Below are positions 25,074 through 34,054 of a DNA stretch of 42,755 nt, piece by piece. The notes under the pieces were generated by a model. That model searched no databases. It saw nothing but the letters and a program-made list of their open reading frames with translations, and was not told the DNA's origin. How positions within the stretch are numbered: position 1 is the stretch's first letter; each line of letters opens with the position of its first letter. Position numbers and translations under genes: made by a program. This DNA is from Campylobacterales bacterium (lineage in GTDB: Bacteria > Campylobacterota > Campylobacteria > Campylobacterales > Sulfurimonadaceae): positions 1 to 42,755 of the forward strand of contig JACUTT010000019.1 in assembly GCA_014859655.1 (NCBI GenBank). The letters are read 5' to 3'.

Positions 25074-25835
25074 ATGAGCAGTAGAAGAGGAAGTCTTGGA
25101 ATGAAGAGTGTTGTATTGAGCGCTGCTATAGCCGTGTTATTCAGCGCAGGCGCAGTCGCTTCGGAGCACAAGACGCATGATGAGAAACACTGGGAATACG
25201 GAAAAAACGGTCCAGCGCATTGGGAGGAGTTCTCCAAGACATGCGGCGAAGGGCATGCACAGTCACCGATCAATATCATCCCGGGAAAGACGTTATCGAT
25301 CAGCCATGAGTATGAACTTCATCTGGACGAGGATGTGCACACGACGGCAGGGGTCATTGACAATGGCCACTCTATCAAGGTCACGCCAAAAACAGGCGGC
25401 AAACTTGAGTTTCATGGCGAGACCTTTCATCTGCTCCAGTTTCATTTCCACGGAAAAAGCGAACATACGATAGACAGCAAACGCTATGACCTGGTGGCGC
25501 ATATGGTACACCAAAACCCCTTGACAGAGCAGCTTGCAGTGATCGCCGTCTTCTTTGAAGAGGGAAAAAATAATCCGCTTCTCGATAACATTATCGGCAA
25601 TGTCGGCAAGACTATCCGTATCGACCCGCAGGATCTTCTGCCCGAAGACACAGCGCACTACTATCACTACATCGGCTCACTGACGACGCCGCCGTGTACA
25701 GAAAATGTGCAGTGGTATCTTCTAAAGACACCAGTGAGTGCCTCCAAAGACCAGATCGAGGCCTTCCGCAAATATTATGTGGACAACGAACGTCCGGTGC
25801 AAGAACTTTTCGACCGCCAGATCGAGGCAAAATAG
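25074..25835 (+). CDS. Alpha-type carbonic anhydrase, periplasmic
   Basis: It interconverts CO2 and bicarbonate with a catalytic zinc. The protein of 253 residues has a signal peptide (about residues 10-28, ending AGAVAS). Alpha-family motifs are visible: HWEYGKNGPAHWEEF, SPINI, the zinc histidines in LLQFHFHGKSEH and VAHMVH, and SLTTPPCTENVQWYLL. One cysteine pair (TCGEGH and PPCTE) probably forms the family disulfide. ATG 25074 is used because AGGAG at 25064-25068 is five bases upstream; the frame also opens at GTG 25068. It stands alone between rpsI and a peptide-binding protein. In relatives it supports CO2 fixation or acid tolerance. Confidence 0.93.
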   Translation: MSSRRGSLGMKSVVLSAAIAVLFSAGAVASEHKTHDEKHWEYGKNGPAHWEEFSKTCGEGHAQSPINIIPGKTLSISHEYELHLDEDVHTTAGVIDNGHSIKVTPKTGGKLEFHGETFHLLQFHFHGKSEHTIDSKRYDLVAHMVHQNPLTEQLAVIAVFFEEGKNNPLLDNIIGNVGKTIRIDPQDLLPEDTAHYYHYIGSLTTPPCTENVQWYLLKTPVSASKDQIEAFRKYYVDNERPVQELFDRQIEAK

Positions 25836-25914
25836 GGAAAAAGGGGTGAAAAAAACGCTCTTTTTGCTTTTTGCCTCCCTTGGGTTATAATACGCCTAAA
25901 AAATTGGCATTTTA

Positions 25915-27420
25915 ATGAAACAGCTCCTTCTTCTCTGGCTTGTCTGCCTATCGCTTAGTGCGTCCACTCTCCACCTCAATGCTTCGAGTAATCCTTCGCG
26001 TCTGAATCCGCTTCTGGCTACGGATGCGGGAAGCTCCGAGATCGCAGCTTTTATCTTCAATGCACTGGTAAAATACGACAAAGAGGGAAAAGAGATCATC
26101 GGAGACCTGGCCGAGACCTACGCTTTCAAAGATGAACGGACACTGATCTTTAAGCTCCGCAAAAACGTGAAGTGGCATGACGGCCATGCGTTCAGTGCAG
26201 AGGATGTGCTCTTTACTTTTGAACTTATTCACTCGCCAAAGGTCGTTACCCCCTATACTTCAACCTTCCGCATGGTAGAATCGGTCAAGATCCTGGACCA
26301 CTACACAATAGAAGTTGTCTATAAAAAGCCCTATTTTAAAGCGCTGGAAACCTGGATGATGCAGATCGTTCCCAAGCATATCCTGGAAAACGAAGAGAAT
26401 ATCATGGGCTCTTCGTTCAACACAAAGCCTGTAGGAACGGGCCCCTACAGGCTCAGCAAACTCGAATTCTCAAAAAACATAGAACTCGACGCCTTTGATG
26501 CGTATTTTGAGCACCGCCCCTATATCGACAGGATCATCTTTCATGTGGTGGCCGATCCGACGACCCGCTTTTTGATGCTCAAATCGCATCAGATCGATGT
26601 AGGAAGCCTGGAGCCTATGCAGTTGCAGCGGCAGGTCGATGAGAAGTTCTATGACTACTACCAAAAGATCGAACAGATCTCGCACTCTTACACCTATCTC
26701 GGCCTTAACCTAAAAAGCGAGAAGTTCAAAGATCCGCGTGTACGCGAGGCCCTCTCACTGGGCATCGACCGCCAGGAGCTTGTGGATATATTGTTTTTAG
26801 GCCATGCAGAGGTCTGTACCGGCCCATTTTTGCCCGGAGGAGCGGCGTTCAACGAGAAGGTCAAGGCTCCCCAAAGAGATGTTGAAAAAGCGAAGAGACT
26901 TCTGCTGGAGGCGGGCTATAGTAAAGAGAAGCCCTTCGAGTTTGAGATAGCGACCTCCAACGCATCCGAAGTGCGCCCTTATGCGGCAGAGATCATGCAG
27001 CATCAGCTGGCAAATATAGGTGTTAAGGTGCATCTGCGCGTGATGGAGTGGCAGGCTTTTTTAAATACCGTCGTCTTTGCGCGAAAATTTGATGCGGTGC
27101 TTCTGGGTTGGTCGCTCTCCTTGAGCCCCGATCCCTATCTGGTCTGGCATTCGGACAACGATAAGCCGGGCGGCTTTAATTTCATTGGCTATAGAAACGA
27201 GAAGGTGGACGCTCTGATTAAGAAGGCGGAAGGCATTATCAACAGAGAGAAGCTGGCTGAGGTCCAAAAAAAGATCTTCAAAGAGCTGGTGGATGACAAT
27301 GCGTATCTCTTTTTGTTTATCCCCAGCAGTATCAGTGTAATCAATAAAAAGATCTCACCTATAGAACCTGCTGTCAACGGTTTTTGGCACAACCAGATAG
27401 AGTGGACAATAGCACCCTAA
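25915..27420 (+). CDS. Periplasmic peptide-binding protein (SBP_bac_5)
   Basis: The 501-residue protein belongs to the DppA/OppA-type substrate-binding family. A signal peptide (residues 1-16, ending LSAS) precedes LNPLLATDAGSSEIAAFIFNALV. The hallmark WHDGHAFSAEDVLFTFE follows near residue 82, then TGPYRLSKLEF and a C-terminal lobe with LVWHSDNDKPGGFNFIGYRN. Binding proteins of this family deliver di- or oligopeptides, nickel or other ligands to ABC permeases. No permease or ATPase gene is next to it, so the partner is elsewhere. A short AT-rich region with TATAAT near 25887 lies just upstream. Confidence 0.88.
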   Translation: MKQLLLLWLVCLSLSASTLHLNASSNPSRLNPLLATDAGSSEIAAFIFNALVKYDKEGKEIIGDLAETYAFKDERTLIFKLRKNVKWHDGHAFSAEDVLFTFELIHSPKVVTPYTSTFRMVESVKILDHYTIEVVYKKPYFKALETWMMQIVPKHILENEENIMGSSFNTKPVGTGPYRLSKLEFSKNIELDAFDAYFEHRPYIDRIIFHVVADPTTRFLMLKSHQIDVGSLEPMQLQRQVDEKFYDYYQKIEQISHSYTYLGLNLKSEKFKDPRVREALSLGIDRQELVDILFLGHAEVCTGPFLPGGAAFNEKVKAPQRDVEKAKRLLLEAGYSKEKPFEFEIATSNASEVRPYAAEIMQHQLANIGVKVHLRVMEWQAFLNTVVFARKFDAVLLGWSLSLSPDPYLVWHSDNDKPGGFNFIGYRNEKVDALIKKAEGIINREKLAEVQKKIFKELVDDNAYLFLFIPSSISVINKKISPIEPAVNGFWHNQIEWTIAP

Positions 27421-27440
27421 ACACAAAAAAGGAAAAAAGT

Positions 27441-28082
27441 ATGACAATACTATTTGATTTAGACGGAACACTGATCGATTCAACGGAGGCGATCTTGGAG
27501 AGTTTTCATCACTCTTTTGAGTTTCACAATCATCACCACTACAGCGATGAAGCAATAAAAGCATTGATCGGACACCCCCTTGATGTGATGTATAAGGAGC
27601 TGGGAATCGATGAAAGAAGAGTGTGGGATTTTGTCGATACCTACAAAGAACACTACCGAAAGATCTCCACAGAGAAGACAGTGTTACTAGAATACGCACA
27701 TGAAGCAATACAGGAGGCGGGAAAAATCGCACGTTTGGGGGTAGTAACGACTAAAACAGGTCGCTATTCACGCGAACTTTTAGAGTATTTCGGTCTGATG
27801 GATGCCTTTGAAGTACTCATCGGCAGAGAAGACGTCACCAACCCAAAACCGCACGCCGAGCCAATACATAAGGCAATGGGCATCATGAATTGTAATAGCG
27901 CCGAGTGCTGGATGATAGGCGATACGCGCCTTGACATCGCTTCGGCGCAGAGTGCGGGCATCAAATCGGTGGCGGTGACTTCGGGCTATGATAAGTATGA
28001 GCAATTATTGACATTAACTGATAATATCGAAAAGAATGCGCTCGATGCGGTACGATACATCGCCAAAGCCAGAGAAAAATAA
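27441..28082 (+). CDS. HAD-family phosphatase, phosphoglycolate phosphatase-like
   Basis: The 213-residue protein has all HAD motifs: nucleophile DLDGTLIDS at residues 6-14, motif II in VVTTKTGRYSRELLEYFG, lysine in NPKPHAEP and motif IV in MIGDTRLDIASAQSAG. The cap is helical (C1 type), as in Gph. Substrates are often phosphoglycolate, nucleoside monophosphates or pyrophosphate, and sequence does not decide. ATG 27441 has GGAAAAAAG before it; an alternative reading from 27384 would overlap the binding-protein gene. It lies 20 bases downstream of that gene. Confidence 0.88.
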   Translation: MTILFDLDGTLIDSTEAILESFHHSFEFHNHHHYSDEAIKALIGHPLDVMYKELGIDERRVWDFVDTYKEHYRKISTEKTVLLEYAHEAIQEAGKIARLGVVTTKTGRYSRELLEYFGLMDAFEVLIGREDVTNPKPHAEPIHKAMGIMNCNSAECWMIGDTRLDIASAQSAGIKSVAVTSGYDKYEQLLTLTDNIEKNALDAVRYIAKAREK

Positions 28083-28215
28083 GCGTAACAGGAGTTCATT
28101 TGGATAGCGAAATCTGTTAAACTCCATTTAAGAGCGACTTATATAGAATACGAAATATATATAGATATCAGTATTATTATATAAGAGTATTTACTGACTA
28201 AATTAGGGAGAATGC

Positions 28216-28773
28216 ATGTTTGAGATCAGATGGCACAGTCGTGCTGGACAGGGTGCTGTAACAGGTGCAAAAGGTTTGGCAGAAGTTGTGTCTACGACCG
28301 GAAAATTCGTACAGGCATTTGCATTTTACGGGTCGGCTAAGCGTGGGGCAGCGATGACGGCATACAACCGTGTATCTGACAAGCGCATTATAAATCATGA
28401 AAAATTTATGAGCCCGGAATATGTATTGATCATTGATCCGGCGCTTATTCATACGGCTGATTTCACAGCAAATGCCAAAGAGAATACAAAGTACATTATC
28501 ACTTCTCACCTGAACAAGGAAGATCTGGTCAAGTCCCAGCCTAAACTTGAGGGCAAAGAGGTGTATGTTGTGGATTGCATGAGCATCGCAATGGACACGA
28601 TAGGCAGAGCTATTCCAAACACGCCTATGCTAGGTGCTTTGATGAAGATCTCAGGTATGTATGAGATAGACTTCTTCAAAGAGAGTATGCTGAACGTACT
28701 TAGAAAATTCCCACAAAAAATCATCGATGCGAATATGGCTGCAATCCAGCGCGCATATGATGAAGTAAACTAA
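28216..28773 (+). CDS. porG: Pyruvate:ferredoxin oxidoreductase gamma subunit
   Basis: The 185-residue protein is the gamma domain of 2-oxoacid:acceptor oxidoreductases. It starts MFEIRWHSRAGQGAVTGAKGLAEV and has AFYGSAKRGAAMTAYNRVSD, the typical CoA-binding region. With the next three genes it forms the four-subunit enzyme that converts pyruvate and CoA to acetyl-CoA, CO2 and reduced low-potential carrier, and can run in reverse for CO2 fixation. GGGAG precedes the ATG. The 130-base upstream gap is very AT-rich with TATATA-like elements near 28157-28185, likely the promoter. Called porC in Helicobacter nomenclature. Confidence 0.93.
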   Translation: MFEIRWHSRAGQGAVTGAKGLAEVVSTTGKFVQAFAFYGSAKRGAAMTAYNRVSDKRIINHEKFMSPEYVLIIDPALIHTADFTANAKENTKYIITSHLNKEDLVKSQPKLEGKEVYVVDCMSIAMDTIGRAIPNTPMLGALMKISGMYEIDFFKESMLNVLRKFPQKIIDANMAAIQRAYDEVN

Positions 28774-28782
28774 GGAGATAGG

Positions 28783-29181
28783 ATGGCTGAAAACAGAGGC
28801 TGGGATGAATTTGACGCTGGTGCGATCTTATTCACGTTTAACGAAAAAGTAGACAATATAGCAACAACGCTTGCAGAAGATCGACCATACTCTTCATCTA
28901 GCTCATTTACTGCTAGTGTAGGTGACTGGAGAATCGAAAAACCGATTTTCAATAAAGACTACTGTATAGACTGTCAATTCTGCTGGATCTATTGTCCGGA
29001 TGTTTCTATTATTGCACGCGACAAGAAGATGATCGGTATCGATTTTGATCACTGTAAAGGGTGTGGGATCTGCGTTGAAGTATGTCCTACAAACCCAAAA
29101 TCACTGCTAATGTTTGGTGAGCACTTGGATGATGACGAGTGTTTGGCAAGCTGGCCTGAAAAAGACGAGAAGGAAGTATAG
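28783..29181 (+). CDS. porD: Pyruvate:ferredoxin oxidoreductase delta subunit (2[4Fe-4S] ferredoxin)
   Basis: The 132-residue protein carries two ferredoxin cluster motifs: CIDCQFCWIYCPD near residue 66 and CKGCGICVEVCP near residue 91. It wires electrons out of the catalytic subunit. The first motif has the CxxCxxCxxxCP spacing with a WIY insertion typical of POR delta chains. A WRIEKPIF segment precedes the clusters. It begins nine bases after porG and ends immediately before porA. Confidence 0.93.
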   Translation: MAENRGWDEFDAGAILFTFNEKVDNIATTLAEDRPYSSSSSFTASVGDWRIEKPIFNKDYCIDCQFCWIYCPDVSIIARDKKMIGIDFDHCKGCGICVEVCPTNPKSLLMFGEHLDDDECLASWPEKDEKEV

Positions 29182-30402
29182 ATGGCAGAGAAAATAGATC
29201 TTCTGGAGACAGAAGTATGGGATGGAAATATGGCGGCAAGCCAGGCAATGCGCCAAGCACAAATTGATGTTGTCGCGGCGTATCCGATTACACCTTCTAC
29301 TCCAGTAGTTGAAAACTACGGTAACTTTTTGGCCAATGGCTACATCGACGGCGAATTTGTAATGGTCGAGTCTGAGCATGCGGCAATGTCAGGCTGCATC
29401 GGTGCATCTGCTGCAGGTGGACGTGTTGCTACAGCAACCTCTTCTCAGGGTTTTGCCCTTATGGTAGAGACGCTTTACCAGGCATCGGGCATGCGTCTTC
29501 CTATCGTCTTGAACGTGGTAAACCGCGCACTAGCAGCACCTCTTAACGTAAATGGCGACCACTCTGATATGTACCTTGGTCGTGACTCAGGCTGGATTCA
29601 GCTCAATGCCTATAACGCACAGGATGCCTATGACTTGAACCTGATCGCATTCAAAGTTGCTGAAAACCACAAAGTACGTCTTCCGGTCATGATCCACCAG
29701 GACGGCTTTATGACTTCTCACACAGCCGAAGGCGTTAAAACGCTTCAGGATGAGGAGGCGTATGCATTTGTTGGCGACTTCAAACCGATGAATGCAATGC
29801 TTGATTTTGAAAAACCGGCAACCTACGGTGTTCAGACAGAAGAAGACTGGCACTTTGAGCATAAGGCACGTCAACATAATGATCTTATGACCAAGGTCTA
29901 TCCTGTTATGGAAGAAGTCTTTGCTGAGTTCGAAAAGAAAACAGGACGCAAGTTTGATCTTGTAACCAACCATAGACTTGACGATGCTGAAGTCGCTATC
30001 GTTGCGATGGGTACGACAGTCGATACCGCAATGATGGTTGCCGACCAGCTTCGTGAGAAGGGCATAAAAGCGGGCGTTATGGGGATGCGTGTTATCCGTC
30101 CATTCCCGTTTGCAAAAATTGCTGAAGTTCTTTCAAATGTCAAAGCCGTCTGCTGCATGGACAGAAGCTCACCAGGTGGAGCTCCGGGCATGCTGTATAA
30201 TGAGATCTCAGGTGCTCTCTATAACTCGGCTAAGCGCCCTGTTGTAACAGGCTATGTTTATGGTCTTGGTGGCCGCGACATGACGGTAGAGTATTTAAAA
30301 GGCATCTTTGCAGATGGTCTTGAAAATGCAAAAGCGGGCAAACCGACGACACCATTACAACAGTTTATCGGCGTTCGTGGTCCGAAACTGAACTTCCTAT
30401 AA
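29182..30402 (+). CDS. porA: Pyruvate:ferredoxin oxidoreductase alpha subunit
   Basis: The 406-residue protein has the pyrimidine-binding TPP domain start (NMAASQAMRQAQIDVVAAYPITPSTPVVE) with the conserved YPITPSTP. It continues with EHAAMSGCIGASAAGGRVATATSSQG and a transketolase C-terminal-like domain (MGMRVIRPFPF, MDRSSPGG). It makes up the active site with PorB. ATG abuts the porD stop. The size and order match the Helicobacter four-subunit enzyme. Confidence 0.96.
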   Translation: MAEKIDLLETEVWDGNMAASQAMRQAQIDVVAAYPITPSTPVVENYGNFLANGYIDGEFVMVESEHAAMSGCIGASAAGGRVATATSSQGFALMVETLYQASGMRLPIVLNVVNRALAAPLNVNGDHSDMYLGRDSGWIQLNAYNAQDAYDLNLIAFKVAENHKVRLPVMIHQDGFMTSHTAEGVKTLQDEEAYAFVGDFKPMNAMLDFEKPATYGVQTEEDWHFEHKARQHNDLMTKVYPVMEEVFAEFEKKTGRKFDLVTNHRLDDAEVAIVAMGTTVDTAMMVADQLREKGIKAGVMGMRVIRPFPFAKIAEVLSNVKAVCCMDRSSPGGAPGMLYNEISGALYNSAKRPVVTGYVYGLGGRDMTVEYLKGIFADGLENAKAGKPTTPLQQFIGVRGPKLNFL

Positions 30403-30412
30403 GGAGAAGACA

Positions 30413-31369
30413 ATGAGCGAAATTAAAAAGATAAAAAATCTAAAAGAGTTTTCTACTTCTGCAGACAGATTTGAAGGAGCAAACCTTTTATGTCCGGGAT
30501 GTGCCCACTCTATTATCGTACGTGAAGTACTCAATGCTACCAATGATGACCTAGTTATAGGTGCTTCAACAGGCTGTCTGGAAGTATGTACAGCGGTATA
30601 TCCATACACATCATGGGATGCTTCGTGGATCCATATCGGATTTGAAAACGGCTCAACTGCGGTTGCCGGTGCTGAAGCGATGTACAAGGCGCTTAAAAGC
30701 AAGGGGCGTCTGCCTCAGCCGGACCGTACGCCTAAATTTGTCACCTTTGCCGGTGACGGTGCAACGTATGACATTGGTTTTCAGTGGATCAGCGGATGTT
30801 TCGAGCGTGGCCATGACATGATGTATGTCTGTCTTGACAACGAGGTCTACGCCAACACGGGTGGTCAGCGTTCGTCTTCTACTCCGGTAGGCTCATCAAC
30901 AACGACAGCACCTGCGGGACGCGTCTCTTACGGTGAGAAAAAAGAGAAAAAAGATATGATCGCTATTATGGCAGCGCATGGCTCCCCTTATGTAGCGCAG
31001 GTTGCTCCGAACAAGTGGAAAGACATGGTCAAAAAGATCCAGCACGGTTTCCAAGTAGAAGGACCTGTCTTTATCAATGCGATCTCTCCGTGTACAACAG
31101 AGTGGAAGTTTGCTCCTGAAGACACAATGATGATTACAGACCTTTCGACAGACTCTTTGGTCTTCCCTCTTTACGAGATCATTGACGGACACGAACTGAA
31201 CATCACTTACCGTCCGAAAAATGTCATTCCAGTTGTCGACTATTTGGGTGCGCAGGGGCGTTTCAAGCACCTCTTCAAACCTGAAAACAAACATATCCTT
31301 GACGGTTGGCAGACACGTGTCGACCGCAACTGGGAACTGCTGCAGCGACGCGAAGAAGCTAGAGTTTAA
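30413..31369 (+). CDS. porB: Pyruvate:ferredoxin oxidoreductase beta subunit
   Basis: The 318-residue protein binds thiamine diphosphate and a proximal [4Fe-4S] cluster. Visible cluster cysteines are in LLCPGCAHSII near residue 23-27, and further cysteines follow in TGCLEVC and SPCTTEWKF. The TPP motif is GDGATYDIGFQWISG with the paired NEVYANTGGQRSS. It starts ten bases after porA behind AAGGAGA and is followed by a strong terminator, ending the operon. Confidence 0.96.
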   Translation: MSEIKKIKNLKEFSTSADRFEGANLLCPGCAHSIIVREVLNATNDDLVIGASTGCLEVCTAVYPYTSWDASWIHIGFENGSTAVAGAEAMYKALKSKGRLPQPDRTPKFVTFAGDGATYDIGFQWISGCFERGHDMMYVCLDNEVYANTGGQRSSSTPVGSSTTTAPAGRVSYGEKKEKKDMIAIMAAHGSPYVAQVAPNKWKDMVKKIQHGFQVEGPVFINAISPCTTEWKFAPEDTMMITDLSTDSLVFPLYEIIDGHELNITYRPKNVIPVVDYLGAQGRFKHLFKPENKHILDGWQTRVDRNWELLQRREEARV

Positions 31370-31377
31370 TATTCTTT

Positions 31378-31410
31378 CCCGAAGAGGCTTTGGCCTCTTC
31401 GGGCTTTCTT
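31378..31410 (+). terminator. Intrinsic terminator of porGDAB
   Basis: A perfect 11-bp stem, cccgaagaggc (31378-31388) against gcctcttcggg (31393-31403) with a four-base loop, is followed by ctttctt. It lies nine bases after the porB stop. Confidence 0.85.
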
Positions 31411-31516
31411 AGTACCCTTAATTCTCCCCCATCTATTTTTTTATTTCCCAATTCTATTAGGCCCGGTTTAAAATTAATCTGCTACCATTGTGGTACTTAA
31501 TTTCGAAGGAATAATT

Positions 31517-32026
31517 ATGCCATTATTAGACAGTTTTACCGTTGACCATACCGTCATGAAAGCCCCGGCAGTACGCCTTGCCAAGAAGATGAAAACCCCC
31601 GCGGGGGATGACATTACCGTCTATGATCTCCGTTTTTACGAACCGAACAAGGAGATGATGAACGAGACGGGTATCCACACGCTTGAGCACCTCTTCGCAG
31701 GCTTCATTCGAAATCACCTTAATTCAGACAAGACAGAGATTATCGATGTCTCGCCTATGGGCTGCCGTACCGGTTTTTACATGAGTACGATCGGCTCTCC
31801 GAGCGAAGAAGAGGTCGCAAAAGCGTGGATGGAAGCGATGGAGGATGTCAAAAAAGTCCAAAAACAGAGCGACATCCCCGAACTCAACATCTATCAGTGC
31901 GGCACCTACAAGATGCACTCACTTGAAGATGCAAAAAAGATCGCAGACGATATGCTCAGCCGCCATATCGGCGTGATGGATAATGATGCTATCAAGCTTG
32001 ACCTCTCTAAGGTAGGACAGGTCTAA
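31517..32026 (+). CDS. luxS: S-ribosylhomocysteine lyase LuxS
   Basis: LuxS cleaves S-ribosylhomocysteine to homocysteine and DPD, the precursor of autoinducer-2, within the activated methyl cycle. The metal ligands are H54 and H58 in GIHTLEHLF and C128 in IYQCGTY. Catalytic C83 is in PMGCRTGFY. The 169-residue length is normal. ATG 31517 follows AAGGA at 31506-31510; a longer in-frame reading from 31490 lacks a ribosome binding site. It overlaps the next gene by one base (TAATG), so the two following unknown genes are probably co-expressed. Confidence 0.96.
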   Translation: MPLLDSFTVDHTVMKAPAVRLAKKMKTPAGDDITVYDLRFYEPNKEMMNETGIHTLEHLFAGFIRNHLNSDKTEIIDVSPMGCRTGFYMSTIGSPSEEEVAKAWMEAMEDVKKVQKQSDIPELNIYQCGTYKMHSLEDAKKIADDMLSRHIGVMDNDAIKLDLSKVGQV

Positions 32027-32328
32027 TGTTTATTCTGCTACCGATGGATAGCGATGACGTTCAAGAAGCCAGTCTGGTTGCTTTGGACGATGTGAAAAAG
32101 TGGGCTCTGCTGAACATAGAAGAGGGGCAACTTGTCGAGGTGACGCATTATGACGACCGAAGCGAGATCAGCGAGTGGGTTGAAGCGTTGATTGTCATCG
32201 ACGAGTCACAGAACGTGAGCGAATTTCTCGAAGAGCAGATGATGGTTCTTATCGCGCATGCCCAGCGTAATATCGATGATATCGTCGAAGCCTATCTATT
32301 CAGAGAACTCCATGAGATGCTTACCTAG
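32026..32328 (+). CDS. Unknown 100-aa protein in the luxS operon
   Basis: I do not recognise this gene with confidence. The protein is acidic and begins [20 protein letters not shown], with alternating strand and helix character (WALLNIEEGQLVEVTHYDD; EALIVIDES). It ends in a helical VEAYLFRELHEML. The pattern recalls the RNase H-like fold of the NifX/NifB-C (dinitrogenase cofactor-binding) superfamily, but no cofactor motif is visible, so this is a weak suggestion. It overlaps the luxS stop by one base and is followed nine bases later by another unknown gene. Confidence 0.6.
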   Translation: MFILLPMDSDDVQEASLVALDDVKKWALLNIEEGQLVEVTHYDDRSEISEWVEALIVIDESQNVSEFLEEQMMVLIAHAQRNIDDIVEAYLFRELHEMLT

Positions 32329-32337
32329 AGCGTGTAA

Positions 32338-32832
32338 ATGATGAACAAATCGCAGAGTGAGTTTCTGGAGTTGGTCAAGTTGACCCCTGCGGCACGGGTA
32401 CTGGAGGTAAGTTCGCATGCGGATGAGCTCAGCCTCGCACTGGCCGAACATCTCAGCACCGCTGGAGGCGAGCTCCACCTGCAGCTCTACCCCGGTATTC
32501 ACCAGATCCCCCTGTTTGAACATGTCAAGGCAAAGGAGCTTACAAACTTCTCCGTTCCTTTTCAGGGCGCGGCGCGCGAATACGCGACCGTCATCTTGCG
32601 CGACGTGCTCGACCTGCATGAGCATCCTGACCGTCTCGTCAAGATCGCATATAAGGTACTGCTCAACGCCTCAGAGCTCATCATCGTGCAAAAAAAATCC
32701 ACCATGGAGCTTGAACAGATGCTTAAGTTTATGCACCAGAACGAGTTCCGTGCAGCAAATGACATTGATATCTTCGAGGAGTATTATGTTGTTGTGGGAA
32801 AGAAGATGCATATGTGGGGCAATGGGCTGTAA
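32338..32832 (+). CDS. Degenerate SAM-methyltransferase-like protein, unknown function
   Basis: The 164-residue protein has a Rossmann-like order with a motif-I-like strand (ARVLEVSSHADELSLAL). It continues with YATVILRDVLDLHEHPDRLVKIAYKVLLNASELIIVQ, which resembles the late motifs of class I methyltransferases, and a C-terminal strand FEEYYVVVGKKMHMW. The usual glycine-rich E/DxGxGxG is absent, so cofactor binding is doubtful. It is the third gene of the luxS operon. The pairing with LuxS, which recycles the SAM by-product, is suggestive but not proof of function. Confidence 0.55.
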   Translation: MMNKSQSEFLELVKLTPAARVLEVSSHADELSLALAEHLSTAGGELHLQLYPGIHQIPLFEHVKAKELTNFSVPFQGAAREYATVILRDVLDLHEHPDRLVKIAYKVLLNASELIIVQKKSTMELEQMLKFMHQNEFRAANDIDIFEEYYVVVGKKMHMWGNGL

Positions 32833-33013
32833 AGTATTTTAGTATAAATAATGTATTTGACGTACACATTTATCCTCCAGCCAATATCTGTATCTTATTT
32901 TAAAGATACGCATAATTGGACAGAGCATCTTTTGACTTTTACTAAATCCAGACCCTTTTAATAACTTGTTTATCTCGTTTTTTTTCAAAAATCAGACATC
33001 GATAACTCAATTT

Positions 33014-33070
33014 TTGATAATTATCATAGAAGAAAAAAGCTTAATTATTTATAATATTGATTATCATTAT
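33014..33070. promoter_or_regulatory. Two candidate Fur boxes
   Basis: ttgataattatcat (33014-33027, with the perfect palindrome gataattatc) and ttgattatcattat (33057-33070) both resemble halves of the Fur consensus GATAATGATAATCATTATC. The rest of 32833-33089 is AT-rich and has no other gene. The nearest downstream start is a 26-codon frame at 33090. Confidence 0.55.
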
Positions 33071-33089
33071 GTTAAAATAAGGAGCAGTT

Positions 33090-33170
33090 TTGAAGTATCT
33101 ATTGTATAAACTGCTTGCAAGCAGACGGCTGTTTCATGCTAGAAGACCTCTAAATAGGCACGTCAAATAA
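33090..33170 (+). CDS. Possible 26-aa ORF behind Fur boxes, perhaps a truncated gene
   Basis: AAGGAG (33079-33084) is followed five bases later by TTG 33090 and 26 codons beginning MKYLLYKLLASRRLFHARR. The last 21 bases overlap the 3' end of pirin on the other strand. The first part could be a gene start whose remainder was lost when the pirin segment came to lie here. A perfect 14-bp palindrome, ctgcttgcaagcag (33111-33124), lies inside. No family was recognised; the case for translation rests on the ribosome binding site and the iron boxes. Confidence 0.35.
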   Translation: MKYLLYKLLASRRLFHARRPLNRHVK

Positions 33171-33854
33171 CAAAATCTTGGACGCCTCAAGCGCCAAAAG
33201 AGGGTGTTCTTCCTTGTCGGTGATTTGAAGTTCATCTCTTGAATCAAGCGTATGAGAATTTATCTGAACCCTGCCTTCAATAACAAAGAGCAGTCGCCCA
33301 TGATCTGGGGCGACAGGAGGAATTGAAATCGTTTTGCCGCTCTTAACTTCAGCCGAATAGATGGCCGCATCTTGTCGGATGGAAATGGAGTTCTCACGTC
33401 CGTCTGCGCTGACTAGCAAAAGCCATTTATCGTTCTTGTCATGAGAAATAAAGTCGCGTTGCGCGTAGAAGGGTGTGCCGCCTTTTTGGTTCGGACGTAT
33501 CCATATCTGCAGCAAGGCTGTAGAGTCATCTTTACTTGCGTGTTCAGAGTGGTGTACGCCAGAGCCTGCGCTCATGTACTGGATCTGCCCCGCGGTGATG
33601 AGGCCATGATTGCCCTGTGAATCACGATGTTCAAGTGCGCCTTTGGTCACAATGGAGATGATCTCCATATTTTGATGCGGGTGCATTCCAAACCCCTTTC
33701 CAGCCTCGATGGTGTCATCATTGATGACGCGCAATGCTCCAAATCCCATACGTTGCGGATTGTAGTACTCGGCAAATGAAAAACTAAAACGGCTGTGAAG
33801 CCAGCCATGTTCGGCTATCCCGCGCTCTGCGGCACGATGAATTTTAAATGACAT
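33150..33854 (-). CDS. Pirin family protein
   Basis: The 234-residue protein is a double beta-barrel cupin of the pirin family, similar in length to YhhW. It carries FSFAEYYNPQRMGFGALRVIND and the metal ligands in GMHPHQNMEIIS (two His) and GSGVHHSEH. Pirins bind Fe(II), and some have quercetinase activity or act as redox-sensing regulators. The actual role here is unknown. It is transcribed towards the iron-box region. AAGGAAAA precedes its ATG on the minus strand. No partner gene is adjacent. Confidence 0.9.
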   Translation of the reverse strand: MSFKIHRAAERGIAEHGWLHSRFSFSFAEYYNPQRMGFGALRVINDDTIEAGKGFGMHPHQNMEIISIVTKGALEHRDSQGNHGLITAGQIQYMSAGSGVHHSEHASKDDSTALLQIWIRPNQKGGTPFYAQRDFISHDKNDKWLLLVSADGRENSISIRQDAAIYSAEVKSGKTISIPPVAPDHGRLLFVIEGRVQINSHTLDSRDELQITDKEEHPLLALEASKILLFDVPI

Positions 33855-34054
33855 AATTTTCCTTTTTTATGATGAACTATGTTTAAGAACACGATAATAC
33901 TAATTAGTGATGGTGTCAAGGGCAAAAATGAAATTACTGCCTATTTTGGTTTGAGAAGATATAATTTGCCACTATAAACTGCCTGTATATTCTAAATAAG
34001 TGAGAAAATAATGACCAGCAATAAAATTTTTATCTGCGTAAACGGGAACCAGGC

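Noticed and set aside
33145-33160. acctctaaataggcac at the pirin stop as an element copy
   Set aside because: The similarity to acctctaaaaa is short and the sequence is accounted for as the pirin C-terminal codons.
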